Shown in pieces: positions 35,890 to 44,619 of a stretch of DNA of 64,000 bases; the stretch's first letter is position 1; every line of letters begins with the position of its first letter. Made by a program: the position numbers and the translations under genes. Origin of the DNA: Arachnia rubra (GTDB lineage Bacteria > Actinomycetota > Actinomycetes > Propionibacteriales > Propionibacteriaceae); NCBI RefSeq assembly GCF_019973735.1, contig NZ_AP024463.1, positions 2,046,001 through 2,110,000 on the forward strand, read 5' to 3'. A model generated the notes under the pieces. That model searched no databases and had not been told where the DNA came from. It was given only the letters and a program-made list of their open reading frames with translations.

Positions 35890-37206
35890 TCACCTCTTCC
35901 GGACGCCACGTGACCCCAGAGGTCTTATTGGCCAGGGCAGCTTCCGGATCGGAACCGACATGGGGCGGGCCATGGCTGCGCCAGCGGCAACGCCAGCCGC
36001 CAGGACGATGCCCACGGCCGCCGCGGTCATCAGGTCCAGCTGGCCGTCCACGAAGGAACCCTCCCCCGTGACGAGGGCCAGTTTCAACACTCCGGACCAC
36101 GTCACCAGGCCAGGCAGGATCGGCACCACGGCAGAGGCCGATATGGAGTCCAGCTGTACCCGCAGCAGGCGTGCCGCCACGGCAGACGCAACCCCGATCG
36201 ACAGCGCAGCCGCTCCGGTGGCGGCAACCACGGACCAGCGATGCGTCACCAGCCAGAGGAACAACAGCCAGCTGACAGCCCCGATCAACCCCGCGCTGAC
36301 AGTTGCCCGCCGGGATGCCCGGGTACAGAACGCCCAGGCCGCTGCCACGATCCCCGCCCAGAACACCGAGGCCGGACCCAATAGGCCATTGAGGCTGAAT
36401 CCGGCTTTGATCCAGACCGGGACGCTCAGCCAGCCGGCCCCTGCCACCACGATGCTGGCGCCGATCACCAAGCCGATCGTCACGATCAGCCCATGGATGG
36501 CGTGGGCGGTGCCCGTCACGTAGAGACCGGATATGGCGTCCTCGGAGGCACCGAGAATCGTGATGCCCGCGAGCATCGAGATGATCGCGCCGATGACGAT
36601 CAGGCCTGGCTCGATCCCTGAGAGCCCGGGAACTCCCCACTCCTTGGCCAGGGCGACCATGACCGCGGTAGCGGCCGCCATCGCCCCGCCGACGCACTGC
36701 TGGAAGAACACCGAGACCCGCCGCTTGGCGAGCCACACCTGGGTGCGATGGATACACCAGGCAACGATCAGCGCGAGCAGACCGACGATCCACCGCGCCC
36801 CAAACATGAGGGCCGCTGCCCCGGAGACAATCCCGAACCCCAGCGAGACATCCAAGCCTCCCCAGCGTCCAGAGCGCCCGAGAATGGCGTCGATCCGGGA
36901 GCGGGAGTGGGAGATGCTGTTCATCCGGGCTTCGGAGGCCACCTGTTGAAGCTCCGTGATGCGGTCGAAGTCCTGATGCCCGAGAGGAACCACCCTCATG
37001 GCCGTGATGGGATCGGCGTCGGTCCGTGCCCTGACCGAGACGATGATCATGTTCCCCGTGACGTCAGTGTGGTACTCCTCCATCCCGAGGTCCCGCATCG
37101 CGTGACGGGAAGCACGGATCGCAGAGGACACGGAGGCGCCATGGGCCAGCATCCCGCAGCCAATCTCCAACCCCAGGTCCAGCACCTCCCGGGGAGCCGC
37201 ACTCAT
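35890..37206 (-). CDS. ThrE-type threonine/serine exporter
   Basis: The 438-residue protein fits the ThrE family, with both halves fused in one chain. A soluble N-terminal region contains LEIGCGMLAHGASVSSAIRA, then about ten membrane segments follow. ThrE exports threonine and serine by proton motive force. The ATG overlaps the RNase HI stop as ATGA. The S9 peptidase begins 11 bases downstream. A peptidase beside an amino-acid exporter could relieve amino-acid overflow from peptides, but this is conjecture. Confidence 0.88.
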   Translation of the reverse strand: MSAAPREVLDLGLEIGCGMLAHGASVSSAIRASRHAMRDLGMEEYHTDVTGNMIIVSVRARTDADPITAMRVVPLGHQDFDRITELQQVASEARMNSISHSRSRIDAILGRSGRWGGLDVSLGFGIVSGAAALMFGARWIVGLLALIVAWCIHRTQVWLAKRRVSVFFQQCVGGAMAAATAVMVALAKEWGVPGLSGIEPGLIVIGAIISMLAGITILGASEDAISGLYVTGTAHAIHGLIVTIGLVIGASIVVAGAGWLSVPVWIKAGFSLNGLLGPASVFWAGIVAAAWAFCTRASRRATVSAGLIGAVSWLLFLWLVTHRWSVVAATGAAALSIGVASAVAARLLRVQLDSISASAVVPILPGLVTWSGVLKLALVTGEGSFVDGQLDLMTAAAVGIVLAAGVAAGAAMARPMSVPIRKLPWPIRPLGSRGVRKR

Positions 37207-37751
37207 GCCTGCTCACCGGGAAGGTCGAACAGCGCAGCCTGGCTGGCCGCGTCGTCACGAACCAGGCCTGACCGGCCTGGTCGCTCATCCGCTCCTGGGA
37301 ACCCGGGACCCGGGTCGACTGGGGTGCCGTCACGGTACGCGGTGGCAGCCGCCCGTGCCCGCTCGTCGGCAGCCTCGTTCAAAGGATGCCCCGCATGCCC
37401 CTTGACCCATTCAAAGCGCACCCGCCGTCCCTGCAGAGCCTGATCCAGCTGCCTCATGAGATCAACGTTCAGGACCGGTTTCCCGTCACCCTTCCGCCAG
37501 CCACGGCGTTTCCACCCTGGCATCCACTTCGTCAGTGAGTTGATGACGTACTGCGAATCGCACAGGACCAGCAGTTCCTCGCGTGTCCCGGACGTGGCGT
37601 CCAGCAGGTCGAGTACCGCCATCAGCTCACCCATGTTGTTCGTGCCATGAGCCCAGCCACCGGAGGCCCAGCGGTCCTCGTCGATGTACCAGGCCCAGCC
37701 GGCGGGACCGGGATTGGCCAGGGACGACCCGTCGGCGGCGGCCGTGATCAC
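37203..37751 (-). CDS. rnhA: Ribonuclease HI
   Basis: This enzyme degrades the RNA strand of RNA-DNA hybrids. The 182-residue product has the catalytic acidic residues in AAADGSS, NNMGELMAV, LCDSQYVINS and NEAADERAR, plus the basic handle KWMPGWKRRGWRKGDGK. The GTG at 37751 overlaps the adenosine deaminase stop (GTGA) and gives a normal N-terminus; longer in-frame starts would run into the deaminase gene. The C-terminal 35 residues are extra relative to the core enzyme. Confidence 0.93.
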   Translation of the reverse strand: MITAAADGSSLANPGPAGWAWYIDEDRWASGGWAHGTNNMGELMAVLDLLDATSGTREELLVLCDSQYVINSLTKWMPGWKRRGWRKGDGKPVLNVDLMRQLDQALQGRRVRFEWVKGHAGHPLNEAADERARAAATAYRDGTPVDPGPGFPGADERPGRSGLVRDDAASQAALFDLPGEQA

Positions 37752-38839
37752 GCCCGAACCTCGCGGCGTGCAGCCCTGAAGGCGGGACGGATCAGGCCGT
37801 CGATAAGAGCCTCGCGTTCGGGATGGCTCAAGAAGGCTGCGCGCATGGCCGCCACAGTGGCGGTCTCCACCTCGTTGAGCCCCCATCCGAAGGTCTCTGA
37901 GAGTCTCGCGAACTCCGCGGAAAGCGAGGTGTCACTCATCAGGCGGTTGTCGCAGTGAATGGTGACGTTGAATCCAAGTTCGGCGAGTCTCGCCACAGGA
38001 TGCTGTCCGAGAGTCGCGGCCACCCCGGTCTGCAGGTTGGACGTCGGACACACCTCAAGCGGGATGCGCTGGTCCCGCACGAAGGCCGCGAACCGCCCGA
38101 GCCGGGGATGCTCTCCCCAGAATTCCTCGATGTCCTCGCAGATCCGCACACCATGGCCGATGCGCTGGGCCCCGCAGAGCTGGACGGCCTCCCACACGGA
38201 GTCAGGCCCGTCCGCCTCTCCCGCATGGATGGTGTAGTGCGCGTTGTTGCGGCGCAGCAGATCAAAGGATGCCTGGAACCGGGTGGGGCGGAACCCAAGC
38301 TCGGCACCCGCAATGTCATATCCGGCGACGGAGTCGTCGCGATACGCCAGAGCCAGCTCGGCGATCTCAGTGGTCGGTTCCTCGGCATGCCGCATCGCCG
38401 TGACGAGCTGGGTGGCCACGATGCCCCGCCCCTCGGACTCGGCCTGCGCCATGCCCTGTGCGAGGCCGTCCCGCACCGCCTCAACGGCAGCCTGGAGTGT
38501 GAGTCCCTGTTCCAAGTGCTGTTCGGGAGCCCACCGCGCCTCGGCGTAAATGATGCCGTCGGCAGCCTGGTCGAGCACGAACTCGCGCGCTACCCGCACC
38601 AGTTGGTCCCGGGTCTGCATGGCTGCGGTGGTGTGGGCGAAGCCCTCCAGGTAGCGCACCAGGGAACCGGAGTCGGCAGCCTCGAAAAACCACCTTCCCA
38701 GCTCCCCAGGATCTGTGGTGGGCAGCTCATGGCCGTTCTCAGCGCAGTGCTCGATAACGGTCGCGGGCCGCAGCCCGCCGTCGAGGTGATCGTGGAGAGC
38801 GACCTTCGGGAGGGCACGCAGTTCTTCCTGGCTCAGCAT
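37748..38839 (-). CDS. add: Adenosine deaminase
   Basis: This enzyme hydrolyses adenosine or deoxyadenosine to inosine or deoxyinosine. The 363-residue TIM-barrel protein has the zinc ligands His16 and His18 in ALHDHLDGG, the catalytic segment IHAGEADGPDSVWEA, and IGHGVRICED. The usual TDDP near the C-terminus appears as HCDNRLMSDT, as in actinobacterial homologues. It lies 40 bases downstream of the cytidine deaminase gene, in the nucleoside transporter block. Its product inosine would feed the purine nucleoside phosphorylase at 25.9 kb. Confidence 0.93.
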   Translation of the reverse strand: MLSQEELRALPKVALHDHLDGGLRPATVIEHCAENGHELPTTDPGELGRWFFEAADSGSLVRYLEGFAHTTAAMQTRDQLVRVAREFVLDQAADGIIYAEARWAPEQHLEQGLTLQAAVEAVRDGLAQGMAQAESEGRGIVATQLVTAMRHAEEPTTEIAELALAYRDDSVAGYDIAGAELGFRPTRFQASFDLLRRNNAHYTIHAGEADGPDSVWEAVQLCGAQRIGHGVRICEDIEEFWGEHPRLGRFAAFVRDQRIPLEVCPTSNLQTGVAATLGQHPVARLAELGFNVTIHCDNRLMSDTSLSAEFARLSETFGWGLNEVETATVAAMRAAFLSHPEREALIDGLIRPAFRAARREVRA

Positions 38840-38879
38840 GGGAACATCCTAGGGTTGTGGGCGGCGGTGGTGGTGAGGT

Positions 38880-39287
38880 TCAGCGAATGTGATCCAGGTC
38901 TGCTGGCCCGAAGGCCTGGGGCAGCACCTGCGACATCGGCAGTACACCGGCTGGGGTGTCGACGAGCAGCTCGTCCCCGCCGAACTCGAACAACAGCTGG
39001 CGGCAGCGTCCGCACGGCATGATCCTCTCCCCCCGCTTGTTGCAGCAGGTGAATGCCACGAGACGTCCACCTCCGGTTGCGCTGAGCTGCGAGACCAGTC
39101 CGCACTCGGCGCAGAGCCCCACACCGTAGGAGGCGTTCTCCACGTTGCACCCGACGACAACACGGCCATCATCGACGAGGGCTGCCGCCCCCACCTGATA
39201 GCCGGAATAGGGCGCATAAGCCTGGGGCACTGTCCTGCGCGCTGCCGCTCGGAGCCTCTCCCAGTCGATACCGGTCATATCAGTCAT
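38880..39287 (-). CDS. cdd: Cytidine deaminase
   Basis: This small zinc enzyme converts cytidine and deoxycytidine to uridine and deoxyuridine. The 135-residue length fits the tetrameric class. The catalytic segment is NVENASYGVGLCAECG, with the Glu in CAE, and the zinc ligands are in MPCGRCRQ. It starts just after the permease stop with MTDMTGIDW. It belongs to the nucleoside uptake operon. Confidence 0.95.
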   Translation of the reverse strand: MTDMTGIDWERLRAAARRTVPQAYAPYSGYQVGAAALVDDGRVVVGCNVENASYGVGLCAECGLVSQLSATGGGRLVAFTCCNKRGERIMPCGRCRQLLFEFGGDELLVDTPAGVLPMSQVLPQAFGPADLDHIR

Positions 39288-39288
39288 A

Positions 39289-40590
39289 TCAGTGGGTCTT
39301 CACAAAATGGGCACCGTCAGCGGCAGGTGCGCGAACCCGGCCGATCAGGCCAGCCACGGCGACGATCGTCGCGATGTAGGGCAGCATCTCGATGAAATGG
39401 CTGGGGATCGGGAGCTGCATGAGTTTCGTCGACTGCGCAAAGGCGCGGGTGAATCCGAAGAACAGCGCTGTGCAGGCCCCCAGGACGGGGTGCCACCGCC
39501 CCATGATGACCGCTGCCAGGGCGATGAAACCATTGCCTGCCGTGATGTTGTTGTCCTGAAAGGCACCGCCGAAACCGACCGTGAAGTAGGCGCCGCCGAG
39601 ACCTGCGAACACACCACCCAGCAGCACGGCCTGGGTCTTGGTCGCAATGACCTTGATCCCGACGGTGTCGGCAGCATTCGGATGCTCCCCCACCGCACGG
39701 ACTCTGAGACCCCACTTTGTGCGATAGATCAGGAACCACACCAGCGGCACCGTGATCAGCGCGATGAAGGACAAAGGACGCTGCGAGAACAGGATGGGCC
39801 CGATGAATGGAATGTCTGAAAGCCCCGGTATGGCGAACGACGGCGTGGCTGTGACATTCCCGAATGTGCTGAGGTCACGGGCAACAAGCTGCTGGAATAT
39901 GAAGCCCGTCAGGCCTGTGGCCAACAGGTTCACGACGACCCCGATGATGACGTGATCGACCAGGTATTTCAGCGTGAACAGTGCCAGCACCGCGGCCATG
40001 AGAATCCCCGCTATGGCAGCGGCCACCAGGGCGGCGGGGAAGGACTGCGTGATGGAGAACATGACAGACGCGGCGAAAGCGGCCGCGAGGAACTGTCCTT
40101 CGATTGCGATGTTCACCACCCCAGCCCGCTCTGACAGGACTCCGGCCAGTACCCCGAAGATCAGCGGTGTGGAGTACTCCAGGGTGAGGTTCAGCTGACT
40201 CGTCAGGGTGAAGGCGATGCTGGATGAGGCGGCAGCCCAGACCATGAAACCCGTCAGGCAGCTGATGCCAGCTATCACCCCGGCGACAGTTCGCGGGTTC
40301 TTGGACAGCCCGCCACTGAGAAACCCCACCCCGGCCGCAAGGGTCAGCAGGGAGCACAGCAGCAAGACAGGCAGCCCGGGCACTTCGATGGTAGGCAGCT
40401 GCACTTCCGCGAAGGCATCAGACAAGGCGATCTTCCCAGTCGCATTGGCGGTGAACGCCATCACCATCAGCAGGATGCCGATCGCAGTGAGCAACATGCC
40501 TTTGGAGATGCGGACTGCGCGGATCTCCGGCGATTCGACAATCTCCCGGGCCTGTGCCCGGCCCTGGGAAACTACGGTGCTGGTAATCAT
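39289..40590 (-). CDS. Nucleoside-type ABC transporter permease (second)
   Basis: The 433-residue product has about ten membrane segments of the BPD_transp_2 family used by BMP-type nucleoside importers. GVLSERAGVVNIAIEGQFLAA is the characteristic segment. The N-terminal part is longer than usual, with two extra hydrophobic helices. It overlaps the first permease by ATGA, and the cytidine deaminase follows at once. Confidence 0.92.
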   Translation of the reverse strand: MITSTVVSQGRAQAREIVESPEIRAVRISKGMLLTAIGILLMVMAFTANATGKIALSDAFAEVQLPTIEVPGLPVLLLCSLLTLAAGVGFLSGGLSKNPRTVAGVIAGISCLTGFMVWAAASSSIAFTLTSQLNLTLEYSTPLIFGVLAGVLSERAGVVNIAIEGQFLAAAFAASVMFSITQSFPAALVAAAIAGILMAAVLALFTLKYLVDHVIIGVVVNLLATGLTGFIFQQLVARDLSTFGNVTATPSFAIPGLSDIPFIGPILFSQRPLSFIALITVPLVWFLIYRTKWGLRVRAVGEHPNAADTVGIKVIATKTQAVLLGGVFAGLGGAYFTVGFGGAFQDNNITAGNGFIALAAVIMGRWHPVLGACTALFFGFTRAFAQSTKLMQLPIPSHFIEMLPYIATIVAVAGLIGRVRAPAADGAHFVKTH

Positions 40591-41771
40591 GCCTTGGCCT
40601 CCTCCACGGTAGTCCGGACAACCCGGCGTTCCCTCAGGAAAGGCAGCAGCCAGGTGACGAAGGCGGGAGCCGCCACGAACAGGACGATCAGGGCCTGGAT
40701 GAGGTCAACCAGCTGATGCGGCGTGCTGGCCATCGTGACCATGGCGGTGCGGCTGGCTTTCAGGGCTCCGAAGAGCAGGCCAGCGAGCACCACCCCGAGG
40801 GGCCGGGAGCGTCCCAGGAGAGCGACCGTAATGGCGTCGAAACCGAGGGTGCCGACGATGGTCTCGGTCAGCTGGGGCGGGAATCCCGTCAGCATCTCGG
40901 GGGCGGTCACAGCAATCAGGCCTCCGAGGCCAGCCAGCCCGCCAGCCAGCGCCATGACGATGACCGTGACCCGGCCGACAGAGATTCCCGCGGTGGCGGT
41001 GGCAGCCGGATTCAGGCCCACGGCCTGCAGCTCCAGACCAAACGTGGTGCGTTCCAAGAGCCACCAGCACGCGAAAGCCGCTAGCAGGGCCAGCCCGAAA
41101 CCCAAATGCAGGCGCGTGCCGTCGATCCGCGGCAGGGTGGCGTTCCACTCCAGCACGGGAGCAATCGGATGCTTAACCTCTGGCTGCCGCATGAAAGGCT
41201 GCATCATCAGGTAGGCGAGGGTGATGGTGGCCACGTAGTTCATCATGATCGTGAGGATCACCTCATGGGCCCCGGTCCGGGCTTTGATGAGACCGACCAC
41301 GCCTCCCCACACCGCTCCCATGACTATCCCTGCGAGGATCACCAGCGGAAGATGCAGGAAGATCGGGAGCCCCTTGACGCTGAAACCGATGTACGCAGCG
41401 GTCAGCGCCCCCATCACAGCCTGCCCCTGTCCGCCGATATTGAACAGGCCGGCCCGGAAGGCAACCGCCACCCCGAGCCCCGCCGCAATCAGGGGAGCCG
41501 CCTGTGCGGTGGTTTCCGTCACGGCCACCACCGATCCGAGGGAACCGACATACATCGCCGTGAAGATGGCGGAGATCTTGCCCAAGGAGGCTCCCAGGGC
41601 GTCGCTGGGCCGAGCGATGAAGTAGGCGTATTTCGCCATGATCTCGGCATCCGTGACCACCATGATGATCATCGCGACGACGAAGGCCAGCACCAGGGAG
41701 GCCAGTGTCACCAGCGCGGTGCTCACCCAGGCTGGGCGGTTCCGCTTGGTCTGATTGGTCTGAGCGCTCAT
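40587..41771 (-). CDS. Nucleoside-type ABC transporter permease (first)
   Basis: The 394-residue permease belongs to the same family as the next gene, with the family segment VAFRAGLFNIGGQGQAVMGA and about ten membrane helices. It forms the heteromeric channel with the second permease. It overlaps the ATPase gene by ATGA upstream and the second permease by ATGA downstream. Confidence 0.92.
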   Translation of the reverse strand: MSAQTNQTKRNRPAWVSTALVTLASLVLAFVVAMIIMVVTDAEIMAKYAYFIARPSDALGASLGKISAIFTAMYVGSLGSVVAVTETTAQAAPLIAAGLGVAVAFRAGLFNIGGQGQAVMGALTAAYIGFSVKGLPIFLHLPLVILAGIVMGAVWGGVVGLIKARTGAHEVILTIMMNYVATITLAYLMMQPFMRQPEVKHPIAPVLEWNATLPRIDGTRLHLGFGLALLAAFACWWLLERTTFGLELQAVGLNPAATATAGISVGRVTVIVMALAGGLAGLGGLIAVTAPEMLTGFPPQLTETIVGTLGFDAITVALLGRSRPLGVVLAGLLFGALKASRTAMVTMASTPHQLVDLIQALIVLFVAAPAFVTWLLPFLRERRVVRTTVEEAKA

Positions 41772-43321
41772 GCCCCGGCCTCCTGCCTGACGGTGGCGAC
41801 GGCATCGTCATGGCCCACACCCGCCATCATGAGGCCCAGCACCTCCCGGGGGGTGTCCGGCGGAACCACCCCGATGATCCGTCCCCGGTACATGACTGCG
41901 ATCCGGTCGGCCAGCGACTCAACCTCCTCAAGCTCCGTCGAGATGATCAGAACCGCCGTGCCCCTGTCGCGTTCAGCGACGATCCGGTTGTGGAGGAACT
42001 CGATGGCACCCACATCGACGCCACGGGTCGGCTGGTTCGCCAGCAGCAGCGACAGGGGGCGTGACAGCTCGCGGGCCAGCACCACTTTCTGCTGGTTACC
42101 CCCCGAAAGCGACTTGGCGGGTTGCGTGTGGGAGCTGGCTCGGATGTCGAACTGCCGCACCAGCTTCACCGCATTCTCGTTGATTCGTCTCATCTGGAGA
42201 TTCCCGTGGTGACTGAACTCGTCCAGATTGTCCAGCACCAAGTTCTGGGCTATAGAGAACTCTCCGATGAATCCGTCACGATGCCGGTCCTCTGGTACGT
42301 AGCCGAGACCTGTCTTCAAGGTCTTCGCCGGGGAAAGCTGGGTGATGTCAGTGCCGTCAAGGGTGATCGAGCCGCCGACAGGGACCATCGTGCCGAGCAG
42401 CGCCTCTGCCAGCTCAGACTGGCCATTGCCCTGGACACCAGCTATCACGATGATCTCACCACCACGCACCGTCAGGTCGAGATGATCGACTGCCATGGTC
42501 CCGGAGGCGTCCGCAACCACCAGATCCGAGATGACCAGGCGGTCCCCGCCGGGAGCCGGTGGATGTTTGGCTACTCTGAGCTCAACAGAGCGCCCCACCA
42601 TCATGGCCGCCAGATCAGCCTCGGTGCTGGTGGGCTCTGCCCGCCCGACCACCTTGCCCCGGCGGATGACTGTGATGTCGTCAGCGACCTCCAGCACCTC
42701 GCGGAGTTTGTGGGTGATGAAGACGATCGCACGTCCTTCATCACGCAGCGCGCGCATCACTCCCATCAGCTCGCCGATCTCCTGCGGGGTGAGCACTGCC
42801 GTCGGCTCGTCGAAGACCAGGTAGCGGGCATCCAGAGCCAGGGATTTCAGGATTTCCACCCGCTGCTGGATGCCGACGGGCAGGTCCGCCACGAGTGCAT
42901 CCGGATCGACTGCCAGGTGATAACGCTCCGAGAGCTCTCGCACTCGACGCCGGGCCTGGGACACGTCGAGAAGCCCCAGCTTCCCGGGTTCGTGTCCCAG
43001 GACCATGTTCTCGGCGACGGTGAACGGGGGAATCAGCATGAAATGCTGGTGCACCATGCCGATGCCGGCGGCCATCGCCTGGCCAGGATCCCTCAGCTCC
43101 AGGACCTCATCACCAAGCCGGATCGTGCCCTCGTCAGGAGGGAGCAGCCCGAAGAGCACGTTCATGAGGGTGGACTTGCCCGCCCCATTCTCACCGAGAA
43201 GACAGTGGATGCGACCCGGGACGATGTCGATACTGACGTCGTCGTTGGCGGTGAGGGTGCCGAAACGTTTCGTGATACCTGACAATGACAACACCGGGGT
43301 GTCCGGAAGCGACGAAGTCAT
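41768..43321 (-). CDS. Nucleoside-type ABC transporter ATPase with two ATP-binding domains
   Basis: The 517-residue ATPase is a duplicated sugar/nucleoside-type protein. Walker A of the first domain is LLGENGAGKST and its Walker B is YLVFDEPTAVLT. The second domain has a degenerate Walker A (IAGVQGNGQSE) and a signature KSLSGGNQQKV. That asymmetry is normal for this family. The ATG at 43321 has AAGGAGG four bases upstream. The frame is open 31 codons further but reads through the palindrome. Confidence 0.94.
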   Translation of the reverse strand: MTSSLPDTPVLSLSGITKRFGTLTANDDVSIDIVPGRIHCLLGENGAGKSTLMNVLFGLLPPDEGTIRLGDEVLELRDPGQAMAAGIGMVHQHFMLIPPFTVAENMVLGHEPGKLGLLDVSQARRRVRELSERYHLAVDPDALVADLPVGIQQRVEILKSLALDARYLVFDEPTAVLTPQEIGELMGVMRALRDEGRAIVFITHKLREVLEVADDITVIRRGKVVGRAEPTSTEADLAAMMVGRSVELRVAKHPPAPGGDRLVISDLVVADASGTMAVDHLDLTVRGGEIIVIAGVQGNGQSELAEALLGTMVPVGGSITLDGTDITQLSPAKTLKTGLGYVPEDRHRDGFIGEFSIAQNLVLDNLDEFSHHGNLQMRRINENAVKLVRQFDIRASSHTQPAKSLSGGNQQKVVLARELSRPLSLLLANQPTRGVDVGAIEFLHNRIVAERDRGTAVLIISTELEEVESLADRIAVMYRGRIIGVVPPDTPREVLGLMMAGVGHDDAVATVRQEAGA

Positions 43322-43367
43322 TGTTCCTCCTTCATCGGGCGGATTCACTCTACAGTCTGCCAACCAG

Positions 43368-43395
43368 AAAAGGGACACCGATCGGTGTCCCTTTT
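43368..43395 (-). terminator. Perfect 28-base palindrome between the binding protein and ATPase genes
   Basis: The half-site AAAAGGGACACCGA (43368-43381) is followed directly by its exact reverse complement (43382-43395). As RNA it folds into a 12-base stem with a four-base loop, with A-run on one side and T-run on the other. It lies 15 bases after the binding-protein stop and 46 before the ATPase start. It probably works as a partial terminator or 3' stabiliser that keeps binding-protein levels above those of the membrane parts. Confidence 0.75.
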
Positions 43396-43410
43396 CCACG
43401 AGAGTCCGGC

Positions 43411-44532
43411 TCACTTGACCGGAGTGTCCACCACGATCTTCCCGGAAACGATGTCGGCGCGGATCTGGTCCAGCTCCGACTTGGTCTCGGATGAGACCTT
43501 CGAGTCGAAATCATGGAACTCAGCAAGGTCAACGCCTTTGTTCTTGAGATCACCGACGTATGGATCGGCTGAGAACGTACCGTCCTTGGCGGCCTTGATG
43601 ATTTCGAGCACAGCCACATCCATGCCCTTCTCGATTGAGGTGATGATCACGTCCTTGTACTCGGGGGCGGACACGTAGCCGTCAGTGTCCACCCAGATGG
43701 CATTCACCTTGCCGTTGGACTCCTTCACCGCGGCCAGTGCTCCCAGGCCGGCGGGACCGGCCACCGGGAGGATGATGTCCGCTCCCTGGGCGATCAGGGT
43801 ATTGGCGGTGTTCTTCCCACCGGTCTGGTCGCCGAACGGATCGTTGCCGCCGATGAACTGGCCGTCCTTGCTGGAGCGGTCCCAGCCGAGCACCTGGACG
43901 CTCTTACCCTTCGCCTGGTTGTAGTACTCAACGCCCTGGGCGAAACCGTCCATGAAAATCGAGACTGTCGGGTAGTTGGCTCCGCCAAAGGTGCCGACTT
44001 TGCCGGTCTGCGTCAGGGATGCGGCGACGTACCCCGCCATGAAGGCGGGCTCAGCGGTATTGAAGATCAGCCCTTTGGCATTGCTCACACCGTCGAAAGA
44101 GTTGTTGTCGACGATCGCGAACTTGGTGTCCGGATTCTGTTTCGCTGCGGCCTCTGTGGCATTGGCCAGAGCGAAACCGACCGTGACGATGACACCGCAC
44201 CTGGCGTCAATCATAGATTGAACATTACGGGCGTATTCGGATTCCTGTTTCGACTCGATCTGGGCGGTTTCGATGCCCAGCTGTTCCTTCGCCTGCAGCA
44301 GTCCCTTGTAAGAGGTCTCGTTGAAGGACTTGTCGTCGAAGCCACCGAAGTCGGAAACCATGCAGGCCTTGAAATTCCCGGAAGAGGCGGCGGTCTGGCC
44401 TCCGGTGGCACTGCTGGCGGGGGCGGTATCATTCGAAGAGGAGGGTGCGGTGGGCGCCTGGGCGCACGCAGCCAGCCACAAAGAGCTGACGGCGGTGAGT
44501 GAGGCGAGCTTGAGCAGAGACTTCTTGATCAC
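43411..44532 (-). CDS. BMP family nucleoside-binding lipoprotein
   Basis: This is the substrate-binding protein of the ABC importer, 373 residues. The signal sequence KKSLLKLASLTAVSSLWLAAC ends in a lipobox with Cys23, followed by an Ala/Thr/Ser linker. The BMP (PnrA-like) fold starts with KACMVSDFGGFDDKSFNE, the nucleoside-pocket signature. The GTG at 44532 has GGAGG four bases upstream, and the longer frame to 44559 would spoil the signal peptide. It heads the operon with the ATPase, two permeases, cdd and add. Confidence 0.93.
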   Translation of the reverse strand: MIKKSLLKLASLTAVSSLWLAACAQAPTAPSSSNDTAPASSATGGQTAASSGNFKACMVSDFGGFDDKSFNETSYKGLLQAKEQLGIETAQIESKQESEYARNVQSMIDARCGVIVTVGFALANATEAAAKQNPDTKFAIVDNNSFDGVSNAKGLIFNTAEPAFMAGYVAASLTQTGKVGTFGGANYPTVSIFMDGFAQGVEYYNQAKGKSVQVLGWDRSSKDGQFIGGNDPFGDQTGGKNTANTLIAQGADIILPVAGPAGLGALAAVKESNGKVNAIWVDTDGYVSAPEYKDVIITSIEKGMDVAVLEIIKAAKDGTFSADPYVGDLKNKGVDLAEFHDFDSKVSSETKSELDQIRADIVSGKIVVDTPVK

Positions 44533-44619
44533 GTGGCCTCCAGACTTCGGAAGGTTCATAGGTGACCTGACCCTACCCCGTCGGGCTCTGGCCGGTGGCG
44601 ACGCCCTGCCGAATCGTTA

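Noticed and set aside
35879-36793. Long N-terminal extension of the S9 peptidase frame
   Set aside because: It overlaps the ThrE gene on the same strand in another frame, is rich in Arg, Gly and Asp without hydrophobic pattern, and the family start MDVKPRHLDLL lies at 35878.
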